Shown: positions 5,408 through 13,456, numbered from the stretch's first letter. The stretch: 34,966 bases of DNA from Lachnospiraceae bacterium (GCA_028724245.1 JAQYDI010000141.1:1-34966), one strand, 5' to 3'. Numbers and translations are program-made. The notes: a model not told the origin generated them from the letters alone.

Positions 5408-8284
5408 CTATGAAAAATCGGAACTGTTCCCGCAATTCCCCTGTTCACCCGGTCTGAAAGCCGAAGAATACTTTCTCGACTTAAAAAGAATTCCTGCCAG
5501 CATCGCGATTCCCAGAACTGTCAGCACACCTCCCAATATCTTTCCCGGAGATTGATAGGAAAATGAGATTTCATGACTCCCCTTCCCCAGCTTTACGCCG
5601 CAGAAACCTTCATTAACCATTTCCACCGATTTTTTCTCTCCATCCACCAGTATCTTAAAGTTCTCATCATAAGGGATAGATGTAATCAAATATCCATCCT
5701 CTTTCATATTGATCGAACCCGACAGAACATTTCCGGATCTGCTTTTTCTACTGAAAACAGAGTTTTTTGCACCGATATTTTCTGCGCCGCTGCTTTCCTC
5801 ATCAACAGTTTCTTTGTCAATATCTTTTTCATCAGTATCTTTTTCATCAGCATCTTTTTCGTCAGTATCTTCCGTAAATTTATATTCATACAGTTCCTTC
5901 TGCATTTGTTCCAGATTATTTACCGAAACCAGATAGGCCTCTGCATCTGTAATCCTGCAGCTGCCCTTTTCAAAAATAAGATCAACGTCTTTCTGTCCTG
6001 CTTCAATACCAATGGCATAACTGAATACTCTGTTATTATTATAATAAATATGGGATGCAGCTGTCAGGTTGTTGTATGCCGTTCCTGCCTTAATAAGCAC
6101 ATCTTTTTTTCCTGTATTTTCCACGTGAAACCTGAAAAACAGAATCTGTTCCTGATCCAGAACCGGAATATTCAGTTTCACAGTCTCCTCTTCATCTCCA
6201 TAGGCAGCATGAAACAAGCCTTCAAGTACATCAGAAACATCCAGTTCTTTCACATAATTTTCCAAATCGTATTCCACGCCTGAAATCATGTCCGGTATGC
6301 ATCCTGTCTCTGCTCCGTTTTCTGTCTTTTCGTTATCATCTGTTTCCTTATCGCTGTCTGTCGTTTCACCTGCAGCAGCAAAACAAAGCAGTCCCAGCTG
6401 ATTATATGGAAATTTCAACTGTTCATACGCACCGGTATCTACAATTTTTGAAGTTCCATATGCAATCGGCGCTGTATTCTCATCCCGGTACAGCCTTAAA
6501 CTGTCATCTTTCTCATTCCCTGTTTCCGATACTCCCATACCCTCATCTTCTGCTGTTTCCACTTCTTCATATCCCACAGGTTTTGTATCTGACAGAATAT
6601 ATTTGACTCCCATCAGCTTCCGAAACACCACATTTTCCGATAAACTTTCCATCAGCGTATTACGATAATTTTTTTCCACATCAAAAACCGTATTGCGAAA
6701 ATAACTGTACGGAGCATTATAAGTTGAGGAATACAGAGAAGTAATATTCTGATCAATTCCAAATATACGGTTCATATTTTTAAAATTTTCATTTTTGTCA
6801 CCGTAGTATTCCATCCGGTAAAGTGTATGATCCATCTCAGCTGCAGACTCGACCATTTCTGCAATCTGCTCCCTATTTTCCAGTTCAAGATCAGACCATT
6901 TCAATGTTTCATGAAAGTCCTTCCAATTCATCCGGTTAACAAATACAAGGACAAAAATTGCAGGAATGATAATGATGCGTATATCGGGTTTCCACCTGCA
7001 ATACAATAAAACAGACAGCAGTACCAGAGCAAAATCAACAAGATAAATAACAGCCTCATCACTTCCTTTTATATCATTCCATATCATTGCAAAATACAGA
7101 AAAAGAAGCAGAAAAGCAGGCAAAATTCCTCTTTTTCCCTTTTTTTCCTTCAATCCGGAAAGCCAGAGTCCCGTTTGAAGACAAATAACCGGCAGAAATG
7201 GAATCAATACCTTACTTCTGTTGTAAAGAAATCCATTTAGAGCATAAGAAAATACAGGAAAAGCCGTTATTAAAAACAGGCCGATACTCAATACTTTCCC
7301 TGCTGCTTTTTTCTGAAACATTCCTGCCAGAACTGCAATCAGTGCCAGGCAGACCAAACCTATTCCGTACTCATTATATAAAAGCCTGTCCGCATCACCT
7401 AAAGGCAGGAAAAGAGCCAGATAATCTGTTTTTTCTGCAGCACCGGAACTGCTTCTTCCCCGAAGAAGCGCAATTGCTGTAGGCACCAGATAAAAACAGC
7501 TCAGAAAAATCCCTGTGAAAATACGACTTACATATTTCAAAGCAGCGCCGACAATTCCCCCAACAGTAAAAGGTCTATTTTTTTCCTGTTCATATTTCAG
7601 ATAACAGTAAAGCGCATACAGACAGAGACATACAATGGCTCCGATACTAAAGTAGAAGCTGGTCAGAACCATCAAAAAAACACTGGTACAAACCATTCCT
7701 GATTTTTTCTTCTCGAAGTACCGATCCGTACCGATCAGTCCAAGACAAAGAAAAGGCATATAATTCACAAACATGATCTGCACGCAGGAATGATAGAAAA
7801 GAGGTGCCGCCAGCATAAACATCACACTGACATAAAAACAAACCCTCCGTTCCAGCCCCCGTGAACTGATCCAAAAATGAAACAGCAAAACAGAAGTCAT
7901 GTACAGCACCAGTGAAAGTCCCATAATCCATAAATCCATGGGGATCCATGGAAACAGATAGGACAGCAAAATACACGGATTCAGAAACCCATAGTACGCA
8001 AAATTAAAAATATTCTGCCCTCCTCCTATCTGAAATGCAAAATCAGGATAAAGTTCTCCTGTTTCATAAAACAGTTTCCGAAAATAGTCCGGAAACACAC
8101 TGTGCTGTGAAATCCAGTCCACATCAGAAGCCCAAAGTCCATTTTCCTGCGTAAAGAAAAAAACAGCTGCCAATATCACAGCCGTCAGAAATAAAATCAT
8201 TCGATCCAGATTAAAGCAGGAAAATATCTGCAAATGTTTCACGTGAAACATTCTTTTACACTCCAGCCTTTTTCCCATTCCCAT
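5408..8284 (-). CDS. YfhO-family polytopic membrane protein
   Basis: 958 residues. After a short basic N-terminus, the first half (about residues 28-455) consists mainly of repeated hydrophobic segments consistent with 12 or more membrane helices. Charged loops such as ISQHSVFPDYFRKLFYETGELYPDF (in two parts around residues 58-82) match the GT-C-like fold of YfhO proteins. A long extracytoplasmic region (about 460-910) follows, ending with a beta-rich module (DGYLITSIPYDENFKILVDG), then one more helix (LGGVLTVLGIAMLAGILF). YfhO proteins are linked to glycosylation of cell-surface polymers such as lipoteichoic acid in Bacillus; the exact substrate here is unknown. The start has GGGAGG 8 bases upstream. 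Residues 12-17 (MFHVKH) are encoded by a parS site. An acidic tandem DEKD repeat lies near residues 805-822. Confidence 0.88.
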   Translation of the reverse strand: MGMGKRLECKRMFHVKHLQIFSCFNLDRMILFLTAVILAAVFFFTQENGLWASDVDWISQHSVFPDYFRKLFYETGELYPDFAFQIGGGQNIFNFAYYGFLNPCILLSYLFPWIPMDLWIMGLSLVLYMTSVLLFHFWISSRGLERRVCFYVSVMFMLAAPLFYHSCVQIMFVNYMPFLCLGLIGTDRYFEKKKSGMVCTSVFLMVLTSFYFSIGAIVCLCLYALYCYLKYEQEKNRPFTVGGIVGAALKYVSRIFTGIFLSCFYLVPTAIALLRGRSSSGAAEKTDYLALFLPLGDADRLLYNEYGIGLVCLALIAVLAGMFQKKAAGKVLSIGLFLITAFPVFSYALNGFLYNRSKVLIPFLPVICLQTGLWLSGLKEKKGKRGILPAFLLLFLYFAMIWNDIKGSDEAVIYLVDFALVLLSVLLYCRWKPDIRIIIIPAIFVLVFVNRMNWKDFHETLKWSDLELENREQIAEMVESAAEMDHTLYRMEYYGDKNENFKNMNRIFGIDQNITSLYSSTYNAPYSYFRNTVFDVEKNYRNTLMESLSENVVFRKLMGVKYILSDTKPVGYEEVETAEDEGMGVSETGNEKDDSLRLYRDENTAPIAYGTSKIVDTGAYEQLKFPYNQLGLLCFAAAGETTDSDKETDDNEKTENGAETGCIPDMISGVEYDLENYVKELDVSDVLEGLFHAAYGDEEETVKLNIPVLDQEQILFFRFHVENTGKKDVLIKAGTAYNNLTAASHIYYNNNRVFSYAIGIEAGQKDVDLIFEKGSCRITDAEAYLVSVNNLEQMQKELYEYKFTEDTDEKDADEKDTDEKDIDKETVDEESSGAENIGAKNSVFSRKSRSGNVLSGSINMKEDGYLITSIPYDENFKILVDGEKKSVEMVNEGFCGVKLGKGSHEISFSYQSPGKILGGVLTVLGIAMLAGILFKSRKYSSAFRPGEQGNCGNSSDFS
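5816..5870 (-). repeat. 15-bp in-frame tandem repeat in the yfhO-type gene
   Basis: About four tandem copies of a 15-base unit encode DEKDA/T/I (TDEKDADEKDTDEKDIDKE in the protein), in a linker before the last beta-rich module. Its length is a multiple of three, so copy-number change would keep the frame. Confidence 0.85.
8235..8250. other. parS: parS site 2 (inside the yfhO-type reading frame)
   Basis: Perfect TGTTTCACGTGAAACA. It coincides with codons 12-17 of the 5408-8284 gene, which therefore encode MFHVKH in the cytoplasmic N-terminal tail ahead of the first membrane helix. Confidence 0.95.
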
Positions 8285-8362
8285 AAAACCATCCTCCCGG
8301 ATTCACTTTTAAAATATTGCTTTCTGTTCTTGTGATCCATGCACCATAATATCAGACAATCC

Positions 8363-8385
8363 GTGAAGAAACAACGTTTTTTCAC
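8363..8385 (-). other. Stem-loop between spmA and the yfhO-type gene
   Basis: Arms 8363-8372 and 8376-8385 (GTGAAGAAAC / GTTTTTTCAC) pair over ten positions with one mismatch and a three-base loop. No T-run follows on the minus strand, so it is not a clear terminator. It could be a leader structure of the yfhO-type gene or attenuate read-through from spmA. Confidence 0.35.
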
Positions 8386-8420
8386 CACCTTAAAACAAGA
8401 TTAAAATTTGAACTGTATTT

Positions 8421-9125
8421 TTAGACTTTTTTAGCTGTTCTCTTACGGGTCAGGAATTTGCAGATCACCACCGCTGCTGCCGTACTTACACTTGTTGCCA
8501 GAATAGCAGGCCCAATCACAGCCGCAGGATCAGCGCTTCCATATTGACTTCGATAAGCAATGATATTAACAGGAATCAGCTGCAGCGAAGATATATTTAA
8601 AACCAGAAAAGTACACATCTCATTACTGGCAATATGGCTTTCCGGATCAGCTTTCTGCTCTGCCTGATATTCTGTTCTGCATCCCGCTTTCTGCTCTGCC
8701 CGATGCTCTGTTCTGCATCCCGCTTCCTGCTCTGCCCGATATTCTGCATCTCTTTCTTTCTCCAGTTCTGTCAATGCTTCCATCGCTTTCAGCCCTGCTG
8801 GTGTTGCTGCCCATCCCAGCCCCAGTATATTAGCAATAAAATTCATGGATATAGCCTCCAGTGATCTGTGATTCTCCGGAATCTGCGGGAAAAGGAACTG
8901 AATAACCGGCTTCATCCTGCGGCTCAATTCCCGAACAAGCCCCGCTTCCTGAGCAATTTCCATAACTCCGCACCAGAAAGCAACCACCCCCAAAAGAGTA
9001 AGACTCAAATCTACGGCCTCTCCTGCCGCTCCCAGCATGGAGTCTGTCATCTCCTGCAGATTTCCCACAATAACTCCATACACGAAACCAATACTAATCA
9101 TAAGCGCCCATATCTGATTCAGCAT
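8421..9125 (-). CDS. spmA: Spore maturation protein A (SpmA-like), with repeat insertion
   Basis: A 234-residue integral membrane protein of the nucleoside-recognition/gate family, matching SpmA. Recognisable pieces are MLNQIWALMISIGFVYG, AFWCGVMEIAQEAGL and SMNFIANILGLGWAATPAGLKAM (about 95-117, split here by description), then NEMCTFLVLNISSLQLIPVNIIAYR. In Bacillus SpmA helps dehydrate the spore core. A hydrophilic insert (about 125-165) made of 12-residue tandem repeats rich in A, E, Q, R and C separates two conserved halves and makes the protein longer than typical SpmA (just under 200 residues). ATG 9125 is preferred over TTG 9128 because GGGAG lies 8 bases before it. No spmB is next to it: the gene downstream is the yfhO-type gene. 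It suggests an endospore-forming ancestry. Confidence 0.88.
   Translation of the reverse strand: MLNQIWALMISIGFVYGVIVGNLQEMTDSMLGAAGEAVDLSLTLLGVVAFWCGVMEIAQEAGLVRELSRRMKPVIQFLFPQIPENHRSLEAISMNFIANILGLGWAATPAGLKAMEALTELEKERDAEYRAEQEAGCRTEHRAEQKAGCRTEYQAEQKADPESHIASNEMCTFLVLNISSLQLIPVNIIAYRSQYGSADPAAVIGPAILATSVSTAAAVVICKFLTRKRTAKKV
8652..8750 (-). repeat. 36-bp in-frame minisatellite inside spmA
   Basis: Two full units (8652-8687, 8688-8723) and a 27-base partial third (8724-8750) are nearly identical. The encoded unit is roughly AEQKAGCRTEYQ (12 residues). The array lies in a predicted loop of the membrane protein and keeps the reading frame. Confidence 0.9.
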
Positions 9126-9218
9126 CAATCAATCTCCCATCGACCGCAACCTTTGAACCGTTACATTATATGTAAGATTTCTTTATCAGATTCATTTGTT
9201 TTATCGCTGTTGTTTTCC

Positions 9219-9260
9219 GGCAAAGTCTAAACAGTTATAGGCAAAGTCTAAACAGTTATA
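9219..9260. repeat. Two adjacent 21-bp direct repeats upstream of spmA
   Basis: Exact head-to-tail copies at 9219-9239 and 9240-9260 read ggcaaagtctaaacagttat plus a final a. They lie about 40 bases before the promoter at 9299 and about 95 bases before spmA. They could be paired regulator sites. Their ctaaacagtta end is close to the ctgaacagtta end of the repeat family in this window, so they may instead be remnants of it. Confidence 0.7.
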
Positions 9261-9298
9261 TTTATATTTATTTATACTATTTATTCATATATTTATAT

Positions 9299-9327
9299 TT
9301 GATTATAAATTCATTTAACGATATAAT
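9299..9327 (+). promoter_or_regulatory. Promoter of a short intergenic transcript
   Basis: TTGATT (9299-9304), a 17-base spacer, then a perfect TATAAT (9322-9327). Transcription would start near 9334 and reach a terminator at 9390-9426. Confidence 0.65.
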
Positions 9328-9333
9328 ATTCTC

Positions 9334-9426
9334 AGCATCAGAAATATCGCGAATATTTTCTGATAAAGCCTTCATATTATTTCCTTAATAAAAAACTCTG
9401 TCGATTGGTTGGCGACAGAGTTTTTT
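9334..9426 (+). ncRNA. Candidate ~95-nt small RNA or attenuated leader
   Basis: Between the 9299-9327 promoter and the hairpin-plus-T-run at 9390-9426 lies a short segment with a 5' stem (ATCAGAAATAT at 9337 pairing with AATATTTTCTGAT ending at 9364, one bulge, CGCG loop). There is no start codon with a ribosome-binding site. It sits in the divergent gap between spmA and aconitase, where no protein gene ends on the plus strand, so the terminator needs this transcript to explain it. Alternatives are an attenuator in a long aconitase leader, or the rightmost end of spmA antisense transcription. I recognise no known RNA family. Confidence 0.45.
9390..9426 (+). terminator. Rho-independent terminator in the spmA-acn gap
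   Basis: A perfect 14-bp stem (AAAAAACTCTGTCG at 9390-9403 with its complement 9413-9426), 9-base loop and terminal T6. It is symmetrical, so it could act on both strands. Confidence 0.85.
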
Positions 9427-9492
9427 ATTTCTTTTCTATGCATTTTTATGTTGAAATCATGTATATTTTCCCATATTTCATGAATCTTTCTA

Positions 9493-9521
9493 TTGAGTTG
9501 CGTCGTTTTTTCAAGTATAAT
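9493..9521 (+). promoter_or_regulatory. Probable aconitase promoter
   Basis: TTGAGT (9493-9498), a 17-base spacer, then a perfect TATAAT (9516-9521). It gives an estimated start near 9528 and a leader of about 174 nt that contains the hairpin repeat 9568-9613 and a possible leader peptide. Confidence 0.65.
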
Positions 9522-9567
9522 AAACACAGTATTGAGTTTTTGGAAAACTTTTATACATACATATTCA

Positions 9568-9613
9568 GTAACTGTTCAGAGCCAACCTCATCTGCTTGGC
9601 TCTGAACAGTTAC
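9568..9613. repeat. Short perfect inverted-repeat element (copy D), 46 bp
   Basis: Two perfect 18-base inverted ends, GTAACTGTTCAGAGCCAA and TTGGCTCTGAACAGTTAC, separated by ten bases. This is the minimal form of the family: ends only, with no nested core. It lies in the presumed aconitase 5' leader, where it would fold as a very stable RNA hairpin. Confidence 0.9.
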
Positions 9614-9645
9614 CATATTCAATCTGGATTCCGACGGAGGATTTT

Positions 9646-9675
9646 ATGGCTTGTCTGCTGCTCCCTGTCGGATAA
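9646..9675 (+). CDS. Possible 9-residue leader peptide before aconitase
   Basis: ATG at 9646 preceded by GGAGG at a good distance (five bases) opens a nine-codon frame, MACLLLPVG, ending in TAA 27 bases before the aconitase ATG. The same segment can form a stem-loop (ccgacggag near 9631 with ctccctgtcgg near 9661-9671). Three consecutive leucine codons recall attenuation leader peptides. There is no direct evidence of translation or regulation, and the frame may be chance. Confidence 0.3.
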   Translation: MACLLLPVG

Positions 9676-9701
9676 TTTTTTATAAGGAGGAAAAGGCCTT
9701 T

Positions 9702-11993
9702 ATGGTAAAACTTTTTGAAAATGGCGCTTATTTGTTAAACGGTGAGCTCCTGGTTGAAGATAACAGCGAAGCTCCTGCTGTCCTTTCTTCAAAACTGGGT
9801 ACCGCTGTTCCTTCCAAAGCGGAAGCTGCAAAAGGAACCATGGCGTACAGTATTCTGCAGGCCCACAATACATCCGATGATCCTGAACAGTTAAAGATCA
9901 AATTTGATTGTCTGACTTCCCATGACATTACATATGTCGGTATTATCCAGACAGCAAGAGCCAGCGGACTGGAGAAATTCCCCATTCCCTACGTTCTGAC
10001 AAACTGCCACAACAGTCTCTGTGCTGTCGGCGGCACGATCAACGAAGATGATCACATGTTTGGTCTTACCTGCGCACAGAAATACGGCGGAATCTATGTA
10101 CCTCCTCATCAGGCAGTTATCCATCAGTATGCCCGCGAAATGCTGGCCGGCTGCGGTAAGATGATTCTGGGTTCCGACAGTCATACCCGCTACGGTGCAC
10201 TTGGTACCATGGCAATCGGCGAAGGCGGCGGCGAACTTGCCAAACAGCTGCTGGGCCGTACCTATGATGTCAAAATGCCCGGCGTGGTTGCTGTTTATCT
10301 GACCGGAGAACCCATGAAGGGAGTTGGTCCTCAGGACGTTGCCCTTGCCATTATCGGAGCAACCTTTGCAAATGGATATGTGAATAACAAAGTTATGGAA
10401 TTCGTAGGCCCCGGCGTTAAAAATCTGAGTGCTGATTTCCGTATCGGTATCGATGTTATGACGACAGAAACAACCTGCCTGTCCTCTATCTGGACAACAG
10501 ATACTGTAATTTCTGATTATCTTGCTTTACACGGCCGCGCAGATGCATACAAGGAACTGAATCCTCAGCCGGTTGCATACTACGACGGTGTGATTTCCAT
10601 CGATCTGAGTACAATCAAACCCATGATTGCCATGCCTTTCCATCCCAGCAACACCTATGAAATCGATGAGTTAAAGGCAAATCTCGACGATATTCTGGTC
10701 GATGTAGAAAAAAGAGCCCGTGTATCCTTCGGTGAATCCTGTGACTTTACTTTAAGAAACAAAGTAATTGACGGTAAACTTTATGTGGATCAGGGTATTA
10801 TCGCCGGATGTGCCGGCGGTGGTTTTGAGAATATCTGCGCTGCCGCTGACATTCTGCGAGGCAGATTTACAGGCGATGATAAATTCACATTAAGTGTATA
10901 CCCTGCTTCTACTCCTGTTTATCTGGAGCTGGTGAAAAACGGAAGTGTAGCAGACCTGATGACTGCCGGTGCAATTGTTAAAACTGCATTCTGCGGTCCC
11001 TGCTTCGGTGCCGGTGATACACCTGCCAACGGTGCATTCAGCATCCGCCACTCAACCAGAAACTTCCCCAACAGAGAAGGTTCCAAAATCCAGAGCGGCC
11101 AGCTTTCTGCAGTTGCTCTTATGGATGCCCGTTCCATTGCTGCTACCGCTGCCAACAAAGGATTCCTTACTTCTGCAACTGATATGGATGTGGAATATAC
11201 CGGCAAAAAATATTTCTTTGACAGCACCATTTACGAAAATCGTGTATACGACAGCAAGGGCGTAGCTCATCCTGAAGTTGAAATTCAGTTCGGTCCCAAT
11301 ATTAAAGACTGGCCCTCTATGGTTCCGCTTACAGAAGATTTGCTTCTGCGCGTAGCATCCGTTATCCATGATCCGGTTACAACAACAGACGAACTGATCC
11401 CTTCCGGTGAAACATCTTCTTACCGTTCCAATCCTCTGGGTCTTGCAGAATTCACATTATCCAGAAAAGACCCTGCCTATGTAGGAAAAGCAAAAGCTGT
11501 AAGAAACGTAGAAGAAGTAAGACGCACCAACAGCTGTCCCTGTCAGGTAGAAGATCCTGCTTACGATGCTGCATTCAAAGTAATCAAAGCATCTTACCCT
11601 GACTTAAAAGCCCGCGAAACCGGCATCGGAAGCACTATTTACGCTGTAAAGCCCGGCGATGGTTCTGCCAGAGAACAGGCTGCATCATGTCAGAAAGTAC
11701 TCGGCGGCTGGGCTAATATTGCCAGAGAATATGCAACCAAACGTTATCGTTCCAACCTGATCAACTGGGGTATGCTGCCCTTCCTGTTCGATCAGGAAGA
11801 ACTTCCTTTTGGAATGGATGATTTCATTTTCATCCCCGGCATCCGCACTGCAATTCAGGAAAAAGCAAGTGTAATTACTGCCTACGTTGTAAAAGATACA
11901 CTGATTCCTTTTGAACTGCGCCTTGGTGATCTGACAGATGATGAACGCAAAATTATTCTTGCAGGCTGTCTGATCAATTTCTATAAAGAATAA
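9702..11993 (+). CDS. Aconitase-family hydratase
   Basis: 763 residues. It has the aconitase layout: an N-terminal three-domain [4Fe-4S] dehydratase core plus a C-terminal swivel domain. Visible motifs are GSDSHT at about 157-162 (substrate/active-site motif), and the cluster cysteines C370 (AGCAGGG) and C431/C434 (CGPCFG) followed by [10 protein letters not shown]. The usual GSCTNS around the first cluster cysteine is replaced by AGCAGG, so the citrate/isocitrate activity assumed from the family is likely but not assured. The ATG at 9702 is chosen over an upstream one at 9651 because AAGGAGG lies 11 bases before it. No citrate synthase or isocitrate dehydrogenase gene is adjacent. It is the only protein gene here running toward oriC, and repeat copies D and C flank it. 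Confidence 0.9.
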   Translation: MVKLFENGAYLLNGELLVEDNSEAPAVLSSKLGTAVPSKAEAAKGTMAYSILQAHNTSDDPEQLKIKFDCLTSHDITYVGIIQTARASGLEKFPIPYVLTNCHNSLCAVGGTINEDDHMFGLTCAQKYGGIYVPPHQAVIHQYAREMLAGCGKMILGSDSHTRYGALGTMAIGEGGGELAKQLLGRTYDVKMPGVVAVYLTGEPMKGVGPQDVALAIIGATFANGYVNNKVMEFVGPGVKNLSADFRIGIDVMTTETTCLSSIWTTDTVISDYLALHGRADAYKELNPQPVAYYDGVISIDLSTIKPMIAMPFHPSNTYEIDELKANLDDILVDVEKRARVSFGESCDFTLRNKVIDGKLYVDQGIIAGCAGGGFENICAAADILRGRFTGDDKFTLSVYPASTPVYLELVKNGSVADLMTAGAIVKTAFCGPCFGAGDTPANGAFSIRHSTRNFPNREGSKIQSGQLSAVALMDARSIAATAANKGFLTSATDMDVEYTGKKYFFDSTIYENRVYDSKGVAHPEVEIQFGPNIKDWPSMVPLTEDLLLRVASVIHDPVTTTDELIPSGETSSYRSNPLGLAEFTLSRKDPAYVGKAKAVRNVEEVRRTNSCPCQVEDPAYDAAFKVIKASYPDLKARETGIGSTIYAVKPGDGSAREQAASCQKVLGGWANIAREYATKRYRSNLINWGMLPFLFDQEELPFGMDDFIFIPGIRTAIQEKASVITAYVVKDTLIPFELRLGDLTDDERKIILAGCLINFYKE

Positions 11994-11997
11994 ATTG

Positions 11998-12099
11998 GTA
12001 ACTGTTCAGAGACAATCAGATTTGTACGAAAAAATGCGATGTATGCTTGCATTCAGAAACACTTTTTCGTACAAATCCAGGTTGGCTCTGAACAGTTAC
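11998..12099. repeat. Inverted-repeat element (copy C), 102 bp
   Basis: The ends are GTAACTGTTCAGAGACAA (11998-12015) and TTGGCTCTGAACAGTTAC (12082-12099), one mismatch. A nested inverted pair, atttgtacgaaaaa near 12020 with tttttcgtacaaat ending near 12077, encloses a short hairpin around tatgcttgcatt. The core is closely similar to that of copy B, but the second (cgaaaacaca) hairpin is absent. It begins four bases after the aconitase stop codon. Confidence 0.88.
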
Positions 12100-12104
12100 A
12101 AAAT

Positions 12105-12145
12105 AATAAGGCTTCATCCTTTCTGTAATTGGATGAGGCCTTATT
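12105..12145. terminator. Bidirectional terminator between aconitase and aroC
   Basis: A 15-base stem AATAAGGCTTCATCC (12105-12119) with GGATGAGGCCTTATT (12131-12145), one G-T pair, and an 11-base loop. It is followed by TTTGTT on the plus strand and preceded by TTATTTTG on the minus strand. It fits two convergent genes. Confidence 0.8.
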
Positions 12146-12243
12146 TGTTCCAGTATGACCCACAGACTCACACTGGAAATTCATTTCGGAATCTCCCGCA
12201 AGAATGCCATGAGTATGTGATTTCAGGTATCTCTCATATATCA

Positions 12244-13347
12244 TTATCTCTCATATACTTTTTTCACAGAATCCATACGAGCAGACATTCCACTGAACAG
12301 CAGATCCACAATTGTCAACGCTGCCATGGATTCCACTACAACTACTGCTCTGGGCACAATAATCGGATCATGTCTCCCGTGAATCACCATATCTATTTCT
12401 TCTCCATCTCTTGTTACAGTATGCTGCTCCCTGCTGATACTGGGAGTTGGCTTGAATGCAGCCCGAAAAACAATATCAGATCCATCGCTCATGCCACCCA
12501 GAATTCCACCCGCATGATTGGTCTTTTTCATTATTTTTCCGTTTTCATCAATACCAAATTCATCATTATTTATAGAGCCGGTATTTTGTGCTGCCGCAAA
12601 TCCGTCGCCAATCTCAAATCCTTTCACTGCACCAATTGACATCACTGCTTTAGCCAGATTGGCATTTAATTTATCAAAAACAGGATTTCCCACACCGACA
12701 GGCATGTTTTTTATCACACATTCCACCACTCCACCAACAGAATCCTTTTCTTTTATTTTTCCCTGAAGAAATTCTTCCGCGCGTGCTGCTGCCTCTGCAT
12801 CAGGCATATATACCTTATTATTGCAGATTTCATCTCTGCTGAATCTGGAATAATCAATGTTCACCGGCCCAATAGATCTGGCATAAGCGTAAATTTCAAT
12901 TCCCAGTTCCTTCAGAATTTTCTCAGCAACAGCCCCTGCTGCTACTCTTCCGATTGTTTCACGTCCTGATGAACGTCCGCCGCCTCTGTAATCACGAAAT
13001 CCATATTTCTGGTCAAAAGTATAATCTGCATGTCCCGGTCTGTAAGAATACGCTATCTGTCCATAATCTTTGGAACGTTGGTCTTTATTCCATACAGCCA
13101 TTGAAATCGGTGTTCCCGTTGTTTTTCCTTCAAAAACCCCGGAAAGAATCTGAACCTCATCTCCTTCTTTTCGGGTTGTTGTAAATTTACTTTGTCCCGG
13201 TTTTCTCCGATCCAGCATTTTCTGGATATCCTCTTCCGACAGTTCGAGCCCTGCCGGACACCCGTCCACAACAACTCCCAGTGCTTTTCCATGAGACTCT
13301 CCCCATGTAGAAACTGTAAAAATATTTCCCAAAACTGAACCAGACAT
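12244..13347 (-). CDS. aroC: Chorismate synthase
   Basis: Last enzyme of the shikimate pathway: it converts 5-enolpyruvylshikimate 3-phosphate to chorismate and needs reduced FMN. 367 residues, the usual length. Conserved segments are WGESHGKALGVVVDGCPAG (about 15-33), YRPGHADYTF, YGFRDYRGGGRSSGRET, and HGRHDPIIVPRAVVVVESMA near the C-terminus, all intact. An AAAGGAGAG ribosome-binding site precedes the ATG. It is a single gene here with no other aromatic-pathway gene beside it. The DUF4446-parB-parA group upstream ends at its own terminator (13457-13497), and parS site 3 lies between. Confidence 0.98.
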   Translation of the reverse strand: MSGSVLGNIFTVSTWGESHGKALGVVVDGCPAGLELSEEDIQKMLDRRKPGQSKFTTTRKEGDEVQILSGVFEGKTTGTPISMAVWNKDQRSKDYGQIAYSYRPGHADYTFDQKYGFRDYRGGGRSSGRETIGRVAAGAVAEKILKELGIEIYAYARSIGPVNIDYSRFSRDEICNNKVYMPDAEAAARAEEFLQGKIKEKDSVGGVVECVIKNMPVGVGNPVFDKLNANLAKAVMSIGAVKGFEIGDGFAAAQNTGSINNDEFGIDENGKIMKKTNHAGGILGGMSDGSDIVFRAAFKPTPSISREQHTVTRDGEEIDMVIHGRHDPIIVPRAVVVVESMAALTIVDLLFSGMSARMDSVKKVYER

Positions 13348-13423
13348 CTATTTTCTCTCCTTTAATTATTCATCATTACCCCGTACGCCTCACATCAATA
13401 AGCAGGAAAATCATACAGGAAAA

Positions 13424-13439
13424 TGTTTCACGTGAAACA
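13424..13439. other. parS: parS site 3 (aroC / DUF4446 gap)
   Basis: Perfect TGTTTCACGTGAAACA, flanked by AA/TT-type bases, in the non-coding gap upstream of aroC and just past the terminator of the DUF4446 gene. Confidence 0.95.
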
Positions 13440-13456
13440 TTCCACCATTAATATAA

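Noticed and set aside
5356-5448. 31-codon N-terminal extension of kinase copy 2
   Set aside because: It overlaps the end of the yfhO-type gene, and the ATG at 5355 has the ribosome-binding site and aligns with copy 1.
6112-6127. Near-parS sequence ttttccacgtgaaacc inside the yfhO-type gene
   Set aside because: Three mismatches to the palindrome, including in the left arm. Half matches also occur at 999-1014 and 12955-12970, so I count only the four perfect sites.
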